Assembly: GCA_048976805.1 (NCBI GenBank)
Contig: JBHGUR010000020.1
Coordinates: 43,146 to 107,145 of the forward strand
Origin: Ectobacillus sp048976805
GTDB taxonomy: Bacteria > Bacillota > Bacilli > Bacillales > Bacillaceae_G
Direction: 5' to 3'
Length of the DNA stretch: 64,000 nucleotides
Below, piece by piece: positions 52,994 through 61,281 of this stretch. The notes beneath the pieces were generated by a model. The model ran no database searches. It was not told the DNA's origin and saw nothing but the letters and a program-made list of their open reading frames with translations. The position numbers and the translations under genes were made by a program. How positions within the stretch are numbered: the stretch's first letter is position 1; each line of letters opens with the position of its first letter.

Positions 52994-53986
52994 ATGAAGC
53001 ATTTACAATTTCAAAGGCATCGTCGTCTCAGACAAACGGCTAATATGCGAGCGCTTGTGCGTGAAACACATTTACATACAGAAGATTTGATTTATCCGAT
53101 TTTTGTTGTAGAAGGGGAACATACGCGCAATTCGGTAAAATCCATGCCGGGTGTGGAACAAATCTCCCTTGATTTATTGAATGCTGATATGCAGGAAGCT
53201 GTGGATTTAGGCATCAAGTCTGTTATTGTTTTTGGCGTTCCGCATGAAAAAGATGAAGTCGGTTCTTCGGCGTATTGCGACCACGGTATTGTGCAAAAAG
53301 CGATTGCGCAAATTAAGGAAAACTTTCCTGAGCTTGTCGTGATTGCTGACACATGCTTATGCCAATATACGAGCCATGGACATTGCGGCGTTGTCGAAAA
53401 TGGCGTGATTTTAAATGATGAATCTTTGGAGCTGCTTGCAAAAACAGCAGTAAGCCAAGCAAAAGCAGGAGCCGATATTATTGCTCCTTCCAACATGATG
53501 GATGGCTTTGTAGCGGCGATTCGCCGTGCGCTTGATGAAAATGGCTTTTCCCATGTGCCGATTATGTCATATGCGGTGAAGTATTCATCTGCCCACTACG
53601 GACCGTTTCGCGATGCAGCGCACAGCTCGCCAAAATTTGGCGACCGCAAGGCGTATCAAATGGATCCGGCAAACCGGTTAGAAGCGCTTCGTGAAGCGGA
53701 ATCCGATGTAGTGGAAGGCGCGGATTTCTTGATGGTCAAGCCCGCGCTTTCGTATCTTGACATTATCCGCGATGTGAAAAATAACTTCAACTTACCGATC
53801 GTTGCTTACAACGTAAGCGGGGAGTATTCTATGGTAAAAGCGGCAGCGCAAAACGGCTGGATTAATGAAAAAGAGATTGTGCTTGAGCAATTAATCAGTA
53901 TGAAGCGCGCAGGAGCAGACTTAATTTTAACGTATTTTGCAAAAGATGCGGCAAGATGGCTTAGCGAAGGGAGTACTGGGAAATGA
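52994..53986 (+). CDS. hemB: Delta-aminolevulinic acid dehydratase (porphobilinogen synthase)
   Basis: Condenses two 5-aminolevulinates into porphobilinogen. The 330 residues show the zinc-type cysteine site ADTCLCQYTSHGHCG near 118 and both Schiff-base lysines: SYAVKYSS near 198 and FLMVKPA near 250. GGAGATGGAAGG precedes the ATG. hemL overlaps its last 4 nt (ATGA). Confidence 0.97.
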   Translation: MKHLQFQRHRRLRQTANMRALVRETHLHTEDLIYPIFVVEGEHTRNSVKSMPGVEQISLDLLNADMQEAVDLGIKSVIVFGVPHEKDEVGSSAYCDHGIVQKAIAQIKENFPELVVIADTCLCQYTSHGHCGVVENGVILNDESLELLAKTAVSQAKAGADIIAPSNMMDGFVAAIRRALDENGFSHVPIMSYAVKYSSAHYGPFRDAAHSSPKFGDRKAYQMDPANRLEALREAESDVVEGADFLMVKPALSYLDIIRDVKNNFNLPIVAYNVSGEYSMVKAAAQNGWINEKEIVLEQLISMKRAGADLILTYFAKDAARWLSEGSTGK

Positions 53987-55272
53987 GAAGCTTTGAGAAA
54001 TCGATTCAGGCGTTTGAAGAAGCGAAGCAGTTAATGCCGGGCGGTGTAAACAGTCCGGTGCGGGCCTTTAAATCCGTCGGCATGAATCCGATTTTTATGG
54101 ATCGCGGAAAGGGCTCAAAAGTATACGATATTGATGGAAATGATTATATCGATTATGTGCTTTCCTGGGGACCGCTCATTCACGGTCATGCGAATGACCG
54201 GGTAGTAGAGGCTTTGAAAAAGGTGGCGGAAAAAGGAACAAGCTTTGGAGCCCCGACAGAAATCGAAAATGAACTGGCAAAGCTTGTGATTGAGCGTGTT
54301 CCTTCTGTGGAAGTGATTCGCATGGTGAATTCCGGTACAGAAGCAACGATGAGTGCGCTTCGCCTTGCGCGCGGATATACAGGCCGCAATAAAATTTTAA
54401 AGTTTGAAGGGTGCTATCACGGCCATGGCGATTCTCTTTTAATTAAAGCCGGTTCTGGTGTAGCAACGCTTGGATTGCCGGATAGCCCTGGCGTTCCGGA
54501 AGGCGTAGCGAAAAACACGATTACAGTCGCGTATAACGATATGGAAAGTGTAAAGTTGGCGTTTGAGCAGTACGGAGATGATATCGCTGCCGTGATTGTC
54601 GAGCCTGTTGCCGGCAATATGGGCGTTGTCCCTCCGCTTCCAGGCTTTTTGGAGGGATTGCGCGAGATTACCACAGAGTACGGTGCGCTGTTGATTTTTG
54701 ATGAAGTGATGACAGGATTCCGTGTCGGCTATAACTGCGGCCAAGGCTATTTTGGCGTAACTCCGGATTTAACGTGCCTTGGCAAAGTAATTGGCGGCGG
54801 CCTGCCGGTCGGCGCATACGGCGGCAAAGCGGAAATTATGCGCCAGATTGCTCCGAGCGGCCCGATTTACCAAGCAGGTACATTATCTGGAAATCCATTG
54901 GCGATGACAGCTGGATATGAAACGCTAGTACAGCTTAAGCCGGAATCTTATCAAGAATTTGAGCGAAAAGCGGCGCGCCTGGAAGAAGGATTGAGAGCAG
55001 CGGCGCAAAAGCACGGCATCCCGCATTGCATTAATCGTGCCGGCTCTATGATTGGCATTTTCTTCACCGATGAAAAGGTGATTAACTATGAGACAGCGAA
55101 AACATCAAACTTAGAATTTTTTGCGGTGTATTATCGCGAAATGATTGAACAAGGCGTGTTCTTGCCTCCTTCCCAGTTTGAAGGATTGTTCTTGTCCACG
55201 GCGCATACGGATGAGGATATTGAAAAAACAATTCAAGCGGTGGAAACTGCATTTTCCAAGCTAAAAGGCTAA
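53983..55272 (+). CDS. hemL: Glutamate-1-semialdehyde 2,1-aminomutase
   Basis: PLP enzyme that turns glutamate-1-semialdehyde into 5-aminolevulinate. It has 429 residues, with MPGGVNSPVRAFK near 19, MVNSGTEATMSALRLAR near 111, DEVMTGFRVG near 238, and the PLP lysine near 268 in LGKVIGGGLPVGAYGG. Last gene of the heme operon, translationally coupled to hemB and followed by a terminator. Confidence 0.97.
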   Translation: MRSFEKSIQAFEEAKQLMPGGVNSPVRAFKSVGMNPIFMDRGKGSKVYDIDGNDYIDYVLSWGPLIHGHANDRVVEALKKVAEKGTSFGAPTEIENELAKLVIERVPSVEVIRMVNSGTEATMSALRLARGYTGRNKILKFEGCYHGHGDSLLIKAGSGVATLGLPDSPGVPEGVAKNTITVAYNDMESVKLAFEQYGDDIAAVIVEPVAGNMGVVPPLPGFLEGLREITTEYGALLIFDEVMTGFRVGYNCGQGYFGVTPDLTCLGKVIGGGLPVGAYGGKAEIMRQIAPSGPIYQAGTLSGNPLAMTAGYETLVQLKPESYQEFERKAARLEEGLRAAAQKHGIPHCINRAGSMIGIFFTDEKVINYETAKTSNLEFFAVYYREMIEQGVFLPPSQFEGLFLSTAHTDEDIEKTIQAVETAFSKLKG

Positions 55273-55274
55273 TA

Positions 55275-55312
55275 AAGCGGCTCCTTTTTAAGGGGCGGCT
55301 TTTTTTTTATTC
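55275..55312 (+). terminator. Terminator after hemL
   Basis: AAAGCGGCTCCTT pairs with AAGGGGCGGCTTT (one mismatch), followed by eight T. Confidence 0.88.
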
Positions 55313-55375
55313 ATAAAAGTATCATTTTGTACATAAACCTGTAATGTCATACATGTTTGAGAGGGGGAATTCGAG

Positions 55376-56335
55376 GTGGCAACGGACAATCAAACATCTT
55401 TGCGCTTTTCCTTGAAAGAATCCGTTTGGTTTCAAAAAGGACAGGAAGTCGCTGAGTTACTTTCCATTTCGCTAGATCCTGACATTGCTATACAAGAACG
55501 TGATTATGAGGTAGTGGTAAAGGGGGAATTGCAGCTAGCGGCAGAATATATTGCCGAAGAAAGCGAAGAAGCATCGTTTTCGCTGCGGGAGCTGTCTCCG
55601 GTACGGACGATAGATAATGTATATACGAGGGAAGATGGAATCAATGAATTGTCGCATTCTTTTCCTTTAGAGATTTCAATTCCTCGTTCGCGTGTCAGGG
55701 CGGTGGATGAGTTATATGTAACGGTTGATTCATTTGATTACGAAATGCCAGAAAAAGACTGCCTGCAATTAATAGCTGATGTTTCAATCTGGGGGTTATG
55801 CGAGCAAGAGCGGGAAGCAGGAGAAGCGGAGGAAGAAAAACCAGAGGAACAGCCTGAATCAAAACGGGATGAGGGGCCCCCTGTTTTTCTTGAAGAAGAG
55901 CAAGAGAGAGAGCAGGAGGAGGAAGAGGATCTTTTTGAGCCGTTTCAACTAGAAGCGAGAAAAATTCCAGACGAGGAGCAGCAGGGGCCATTCCCAGAGC
56001 CCGCAGCTCCGCAGGTAGAGTTATTCGGCCGCGTGGAGGAAGCCCATCAGCAACAGCCGCAGGGGCAAACAAAGCAGGAAGAAGAGGAGTTCGAGTATTC
56101 TAATCGCGATGAAAATGCGCTATATTTAACGAAGCTGTTTACAAAGGAACGGGAAGAGGAATTTACGAAGGTGCGCATGTATTTTGTGCAGCAAGGCGAT
56201 ACGACGGAGTCGATTGCAGAGCGTTACGGCATTAGCGTGCAGCAGCTAACACGCGTTAACAACATTGACGAATTGTATGTATCAGAAGGCCAAATTTTGT
56301 ATATTCCCGTTCCAAAATCAAAGGTCACCTCCTAA
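55376..56335 (+). CDS. spoVID: Stage VI sporulation protein D (SpoVID), spore coat encasement
   Basis: Mother-cell protein that drives coat layers around the forespore. It has 319 residues, clearly shorter than the roughly 575 of B. subtilis, because the acidic middle is compact. The N-terminal domain (LRFSLKESVWFQKGQEVAEL, residues 7-26) is the conserved encasement part; residues about 150-230 are Glu/Gln/Pro-rich. A LysM domain (YFVQQGDTTESIAERYGIS) closes the protein from about 270. GTG start after GAGGGGG. Position after hemL supports the call. Confidence 0.9.
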   Translation: MATDNQTSLRFSLKESVWFQKGQEVAELLSISLDPDIAIQERDYEVVVKGELQLAAEYIAEESEEASFSLRELSPVRTIDNVYTREDGINELSHSFPLEISIPRSRVRAVDELYVTVDSFDYEMPEKDCLQLIADVSIWGLCEQEREAGEAEEEKPEEQPESKRDEGPPVFLEEEQEREQEEEEDLFEPFQLEARKIPDEEQQGPFPEPAAPQVELFGRVEEAHQQQPQGQTKQEEEEFEYSNRDENALYLTKLFTKEREEEFTKVRMYFVQQGDTTESIAERYGISVQQLTRVNNIDELYVSEGQILYIPVPKSKVTS

Positions 56336-56477
56336 AGCAAGAAATGTGAGTGAAGAGCAATCTTCCTCACTTTTTTTCTTCATGTATATAAATTACGACC
56401 TGCAACCTTTCGTTTGACATGCCTTTTAAGCTATGCTTTGGCATAGCTAACAAGAATAGGAAGGGATTGTCCATTGT

Positions 56478-57515
56478 ATGGAAACCGCAATAAGAGATCG
56501 TTACGTATCCGTTCTGCGATCCTATCAGTTACAGCCTGAACATTTAGAAGAGTACGGAAGCGTTGTGAAGGTGTATACAAGCCAAGGGGCGTATGCTTTA
56601 AAAAAAATACGCGCCAAGAAGCTGGAGCGCAGCAATTTTGTGCACCATTTGCAGTTGTTGTCTGAAAAAGGGTTTACAAATTTCGCTCCTGTTTACCATA
56701 CGAGAGACGGACAATATATATTTGGTAACGGGGAAGAATATTATTATTTAATGCCTTGGTTTGAAGGATTGTCCAGCAAAAGCGAAGAGCACGATGAGTA
56801 TCACCAGCTATTTCAAACATTGGCGCAGATGCATAAAAAAACATTGCGCGAAGAGAAAATCGCAGAAGAGGCAGTTGCACAGCATTATAATGTTGTATCC
56901 GGGCGTTGGGAAGAAGACCGGAATAGACTTGAGCAATTTTTAACAGAATGTGAAGCCAAGTGGTATATGTCTCCTTTTGAGCTGCAATATTGTACGTATT
57001 ATCATCATATTATACGCGCGCATGAGTTTGCTTCTAAACAGCTCGAGGAATGGTACGAGGCAATGAAGGAGAAGGAAACAACGCGCATTGCGCTCATTCA
57101 CGGAAATGTATCGTTAAGCCATTTTTTATTTGACCATCAACGAAACGGATATTTTATTAGTTTGGAGAATTCGCAGTATTCTACCCCTATTCAAGATCTT
57201 GTGCAATTTTACACGCGCTCTTTTTACACATATCCAATCGCCAGAAATGACCGTTATGAATGGTATCAGGAGTATCAAAAAACGCTTCCGTTTACGAAAG
57301 AAGAGAAAAAGCTTATGCTGGCATATCTTGCGTATCCGCAGAAGTTTGTAAAGCAAGTTGTTCAGTATAGGAAGCATTCTGGACGAACAGAGGAAAGAAA
57401 TGAGCTGGAGGATGTGAAGCGGCTGCAGCAAACCCATTGGCTTGTCAGCAATACAGAGTATTTTGTCTCGCAAATTCAGGCAGCTGAGTATCAAGCGCAG
57501 CAGCAGAATCAGTAA
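56478..57515 (+). CDS. ysxE: Spore coat-associated kinase-like protein YsxE
   Basis: A 345-residue protein of the CotS/YsxE group with an aminoglycoside-phosphotransferase-like fold. A Lys in YALKKIRAKK near 38 corresponds to the ATP lysine, and LIHGNVSLSHFLFD near 201 is the catalytic-loop counterpart; the usual HxD/N pattern reads HGNVSLSHF, so activity is doubtful. Coat localisation is known for the B. subtilis homologue. Follows spoVID by 142 bp. Confidence 0.88.
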   Translation: METAIRDRYVSVLRSYQLQPEHLEEYGSVVKVYTSQGAYALKKIRAKKLERSNFVHHLQLLSEKGFTNFAPVYHTRDGQYIFGNGEEYYYLMPWFEGLSSKSEEHDEYHQLFQTLAQMHKKTLREEKIAEEAVAQHYNVVSGRWEEDRNRLEQFLTECEAKWYMSPFELQYCTYYHHIIRAHEFASKQLEEWYEAMKEKETTRIALIHGNVSLSHFLFDHQRNGYFISLENSQYSTPIQDLVQFYTRSFYTYPIARNDRYEWYQEYQKTLPFTKEEKKLMLAYLAYPQKFVKQVVQYRKHSGRTEERNELEDVKRLQQTHWLVSNTEYFVSQIQAAEYQAQQQNQ

Positions 57516-57523
57516 AAACTTAT

Positions 57524-57669
57524 GGGGGCCCGTACCAGGGTAAACCAGAGAGAAAGAGAGTGCAGGAGATTATTTGTTCTGCATGGCAGCGAAGATGATG
57601 AGGCGCAGCACTCCTCTTCGGAATGAAGGGGAAAGGGTAGCTGCGTCTCTAGCTTCGCTTTTAAAGGAA
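57524..57669. repeat. Diverged relic resembling the family II repeat core
   Basis: AACCAGAGAGAAAGAGAGTGCAG and following TTCTGCATGGC align with the family II core (AAACCAGAGGGAGAACATGAGTGCAGG ... TTCTGCATAG) with changed spacing sequence; the TGCAG/CTGCA stem is kept. No complete ends are seen. A family I element is inserted at its right side. Confidence 0.5.
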
Positions 57670-57788
57670 GGATCTGTTAAAGGCTAATGTTGATTTGGAT
57701 TCATTTGCTGATTGGGAACGAAAGTCGGCCCCGCCCGCGGAAAGCGTCCGCCTGTAGTGGAAAATCAACAATCAAGTTTAACAGAGCC
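57670..57788. repeat. Miniature inverted-repeat element, family I, copy 3 (internally shortened)
   Basis: 119 bp with ends GGATCTGTTAAA and TTTAACAGAGCC; relative to the 145-bp copies about 26 bp of the core are missing. The perfect octamer TAAAGGAA flanks it on both sides (57662-57669 and 57789-57796), a clear 8-bp target-site duplication. Confidence 0.93.
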
Positions 57789-57873
57789 TAAAGGAAAGAA
57801 AATAGAAAGCTTTGGGAATCTATTAAGGATATTATGTCTGTACCCAGGCAAGCCGTTTTGCTTTTTCTCGTGC

Positions 57874-58071
57874 TTATGGCTGCTGGAGGTGTACGCGGAC
57901 TGTAAGTGCGACAAAGATAATAAGCAAAATGAAATCGAGAAGTGTAGGAATCAGCAAAGTACGTATTGCTTGAAACACTGTAAATGGAATGATGAAATCG
58001 TAAAGCAGAGATTGAATATTGCGCAGCCAAGAAGGAGCTGCAAAGTTGTAAGTGCGTTTAAAGCGCCGCAT
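57874..58071 (-). CDS. Small membrane protein, 65 residues
   Basis: Family not recognised. GGAGG stands 7 nt before the ATG at 58071 on the minus strand, a strong start signal. The product begins MRRFKRTYNF, has an amphipathic stretch, then a long hydrophobic segment (LLIPTLLDFILLIIFVALTV) near the C-terminus, so one or two membrane helices are likely. It lies opposite to, and divergent from, valS. A longer plus-strand frame here (57712-58113) runs through a repeat and is rejected. Confidence 0.65.
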   Translation of the reverse strand: MRRFKRTYNFAAPSWLRNIQSLLYDFIIPFTVFQAIRTLLIPTLLDFILLIIFVALTVRVHLQQP

Positions 58072-58284
58072 AGTGTATCCTCCGAAAATTGCGATTGTTG
58101 CTTTACTTTATGAAGAAGAAAACGGCGTTGTGCCTGCCTATCCGAACTTTTTTTCAATTCATTGTATATAATATAAAAAACTTGGCTAATCTTATTGACG
58201 ATTATGATTTTATTTTTTAGACTATAGGTTGTAGCTATAATCGGCCAACGACCATTGTTTTGAAATTAAATAATGAAATGCTTG

Positions 58285-58521
58285 GATAGGGAAGAGTATA
58301 TCGTGTTTGTATCTTTCAGAGAGGGGAATCAATAGCTGTGAGATTTCCCAGATGGCAGCGGTAGAAGGTCGCCCTTGAGCAGCTTCTTTGAAATCATAGT
58401 AGAAGAAGCCGGTTGTAACCCGTTACATAGTTGAGTGCACAGATAGTAAATCTGTGAAAAAAGGTGGTACCGCGAATATAACTCCATTCGTCCTTTTGTT
58501 GGGATAATGGAGTTTTTTTAT
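58285..58521 (+). promoter_or_regulatory. T-box riboswitch of valS
   Basis: tRNA-Val-sensing leader. Stem I starts near GGAAGAGTA (58289) with CAGAGAG and GCTGTGAGA loop elements. The probable specifier codon GTC (58368-58370) lies in GAAGGTCGCCCTTGAG. The T-box AGGTGGTACCGCG is at 58462-58474, with TGGT able to pair with the ACCA end of the tRNA. The terminator pairs AACTCCATT (58480-58488) with AATGGAGTT, then T7. Uncharged tRNA-Val would favour antitermination. Confidence 0.93.
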
Positions 58522-58544
58522 TTCTGTCATTAGGAGGGGTTCAT

Positions 58545-61187
58545 ATGGAACATATGGAAAACAATTTGCCAACAAAATATGACCATAAATCCGTAGAAGA
58601 AGGCCGCTATGAATGGTGGCTGCAAGGAAAATATTTTGAAGCGAAGGGAGAGCAGGAAAAACAGCCGTATACCATTGTTATTCCGCCGCCAAACGTTACC
58701 GGAAAGCTTCATTTAGGCCATGCGTGGGATACGACGCTTCAAGATATTTTAACGCGCGCCAAACGCATGCAAGGCTATGACGTGCTCTGGCTTCCGGGCA
58801 TGGACCATGCGGGAATCGCCACGCAAGCGAAGGTAGAAGGGAAGCTGCGCGAGGAAGGAATTACACGCTACGACCTCGGGCGGGAGAAATTTTTAGAAAA
58901 AGCATGGGAATGGAAAGAGGAATACGCTTCCCATATCCGTCAGCAATGGGCGAAGCTTGGCTTAGGGCTGGATTATTCCCGCGAGCGCTTTACTTTGGAT
59001 GAAGGGTTGTCCAAAGCGGTGCGGCAAGTGTTTGTTTCCTTATATAACAAAGGCTTGATTTACCGCGGCGAATATATTATTAACTGGGATCCGGCGACTA
59101 AGACGGCGCTATCCGATATCGAAGTTATTTACAAAGACGTACAAGGCGCGTTTTACCACATGCGCTATCCGCTTGCTGACGGTTCCGGCTATATTGAAAT
59201 CGCGACAACACGCCCGGAAACCATGCTTGGCGACACGGCAATTGCGGTGCATCCGGAAGATGAACGCTATAAGCATTTAATTGGCAAAACGGCGATTCTG
59301 CCGATTGTCGGCCGGGAAATTCCGATTGTCGGCGATGATTATGTAGATATGGAATTCGGTTCCGGAGCCGTTAAAATTACGCCGGCCCATGACCCGAACG
59401 ATTTTGAAATCGGAAACCGCCATAATTTGCCGCGCATTTTGGTGATGAATGAAGACGGCACAATGAATGATAAAGCAGGCAAATACGAAGGCATGGACCG
59501 TTTTGAATGCCGCAAGCAGCTTGTAAAAGACCTGCAAGAGCAAGGTGTTCTCATTAAAATTGAAGAGCATATGCACTCCGTTGGCCATAGCGAACGCAGC
59601 GGCGCTGTCGTTGAGCCGTATTTGTCTACACAATGGTTTGTCAAAATGCAGCCGCTGGCCGATGCGGCAATTGAACTGCAAACGAAAGATGAAAAGGTAA
59701 ACTTCGTGCCGGAGCGCTTTGAGAAGACCTATTTGCATTGGATGGAAAATATCCGGGACTGGTGTATTTCCCGCCAGCTTTGGTGGGGACACCGCATTCC
59801 AGCGTGGTATCATAAAGAAACGGGCGAAGTGTATGTAGGAATGGAAGCGCCTAGCGATATTGAGAATTGGAATCAAGATCCCGACGTGTTGGATACGTGG
59901 TTTAGCTCCGCGCTGTGGCCATTCTCGACGCTTGGCTGGCCGGATCAAGAGGCAGCGGATTTTAAACGCTATTATTCTACAGATGTATTGGTAACCGGAT
60001 ATGATATTATTTTCTTCTGGGTATCGCGCATGATTTTCCAAGGCTTGGAATTTACAGGGCAGCGTCCGTTTAAGGATGTACTAATTCACGGTCTTGTTCG
60101 CGACGAGCAGGGGCGCAAGATGAGCAAATCCCTTGGCAACGGCGTAGACCCGATGGATGTTATCGAAAAATACGGTGCGGACGCACTGCGCTACTTCTTA
60201 TCTACAGGAAGCGCCCCTGGCCAAGATTTGCGCTTTAGTATTGAAAAAGTGGAATCGACTTGGAATTTCATTAATAAAATTTGGAATGCCTCCCGTTTTG
60301 CGCTCATGAATATGGGCGGAATGAAGTATGAGGATTTAGATTTATCCGGCGATATGTCTGTGGCGGATAAATGGATTTTAACGCGTTTGAACGAAACGAT
60401 TGAAAATGTAACAAGAAATATTGATAAATATGAGCTTGGCGAAGTAGGCCGGGCGCTGTATAACTTCGTTTGGGATGACTTGTGCGATTGGTATATTGAA
60501 ATGGCTAAGCTTCCATTATATGGAGAAGATGAAGCGGCAAAGAAAACGACACGCTCCGTATTAGCATATGTGCTCGACAATACGATGAGGCTCTTGCATC
60601 CGTTTATGCCGTTTGTGACAGAAACAATTTGGCAGCATTTACCGCATGAAGGCGAATCCATTACTATAGCCAAATGGCCGGAGATTCGCGCAGACTTAAC
60701 GGATAAAGAAGCGGCGGAAGATATGCGTTTGCTTGTGGAAATCATCCGCTCTGTCCGCAATATCCGCGCTGAAGTCAATACACCGCTAAGCAAAAAAGTG
60801 CAGCTTTATATTAAAGCGAAGGATGAAGCTGTTTTGGCAAGCCTGAAGAAGAACAGTTCTTACATTGAGCGCTTCTGCAATCCGAGCGAGCTCGTGATTG
60901 AAACAGATTTACAAGCGCCAGATAAAGCGATGGCGGCAATTGTAACAGGCGTGGAGCTATTCCTTCCGTTAGAAGGGCTCATTAACTTAGACGAAGAAAT
61001 CACCCGCCTAGAGAAGGAATTGAAAAAGCTTGACAGTGAAGTGGAACGCGTGCAGAAGAAGCTCGGCAATGAAGGCTTCGTAAAGAAAGCGCCAGCGCAC
61101 GTTATTGAAGAGGAGCGCAAAAAGGAGCAAGACTACCTCGAAAAACGCGAAGCGGTACGCACTCGCCTAGCTGATTTAAAGAAATAA
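58545..61187 (+). CDS. valS: Valine--tRNA ligase
   Basis: Class I aminoacyl-tRNA synthetase of 880 residues. HIGH-type motif PPPNVTGKLHLGHAW near 46-59, the editing (CP1) domain around residues 190-350 (ATTRPETMLGDTA), GRKMSKSLGNG near 525, and a C-terminal coiled coil (EEITRLEKELKKLDSEVERVQKKLG). TAGGAGGGG precedes ATG 58545; a second ATG at 58554 is possible. Controlled by the upstream T-box. Confidence 0.98.
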   Translation: MEHMENNLPTKYDHKSVEEGRYEWWLQGKYFEAKGEQEKQPYTIVIPPPNVTGKLHLGHAWDTTLQDILTRAKRMQGYDVLWLPGMDHAGIATQAKVEGKLREEGITRYDLGREKFLEKAWEWKEEYASHIRQQWAKLGLGLDYSRERFTLDEGLSKAVRQVFVSLYNKGLIYRGEYIINWDPATKTALSDIEVIYKDVQGAFYHMRYPLADGSGYIEIATTRPETMLGDTAIAVHPEDERYKHLIGKTAILPIVGREIPIVGDDYVDMEFGSGAVKITPAHDPNDFEIGNRHNLPRILVMNEDGTMNDKAGKYEGMDRFECRKQLVKDLQEQGVLIKIEEHMHSVGHSERSGAVVEPYLSTQWFVKMQPLADAAIELQTKDEKVNFVPERFEKTYLHWMENIRDWCISRQLWWGHRIPAWYHKETGEVYVGMEAPSDIENWNQDPDVLDTWFSSALWPFSTLGWPDQEAADFKRYYSTDVLVTGYDIIFFWVSRMIFQGLEFTGQRPFKDVLIHGLVRDEQGRKMSKSLGNGVDPMDVIEKYGADALRYFLSTGSAPGQDLRFSIEKVESTWNFINKIWNASRFALMNMGGMKYEDLDLSGDMSVADKWILTRLNETIENVTRNIDKYELGEVGRALYNFVWDDLCDWYIEMAKLPLYGEDEAAKKTTRSVLAYVLDNTMRLLHPFMPFVTETIWQHLPHEGESITIAKWPEIRADLTDKEAAEDMRLLVEIIRSVRNIRAEVNTPLSKKVQLYIKAKDEAVLASLKKNSSYIERFCNPSELVIETDLQAPDKAMAAIVTGVELFLPLEGLINLDEEITRLEKELKKLDSEVERVQKKLGNEGFVKKAPAHVIEEERKKEQDYLEKREAVRTRLADLKK

Positions 61188-61209
61188 AACGAATTTTATA
61201 GTTTGATAC

Positions 61210-61265
61210 AACGAACCCGATAAGGCGCATACTATGCACAAGCTTTGTCAGGGTTCGTTTTTTTA
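61210..61265 (+). terminator. Terminator after valS
   Basis: AACGAACCC (61210-61218) pairs with GGGTTCGTT (61251-61259), followed by T6. The loop can extend the stem partly. Confidence 0.88.
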
Positions 61266-61281
61266 AGGGGGAATGTTAAAA

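Noticed and set aside
57712..58113. A 133-codon plus-strand frame, Cys/Lys-rich
   Set aside because: It starts inside the family I repeat, has no ribosome site, and overlaps the better-supported minus-strand membrane gene.
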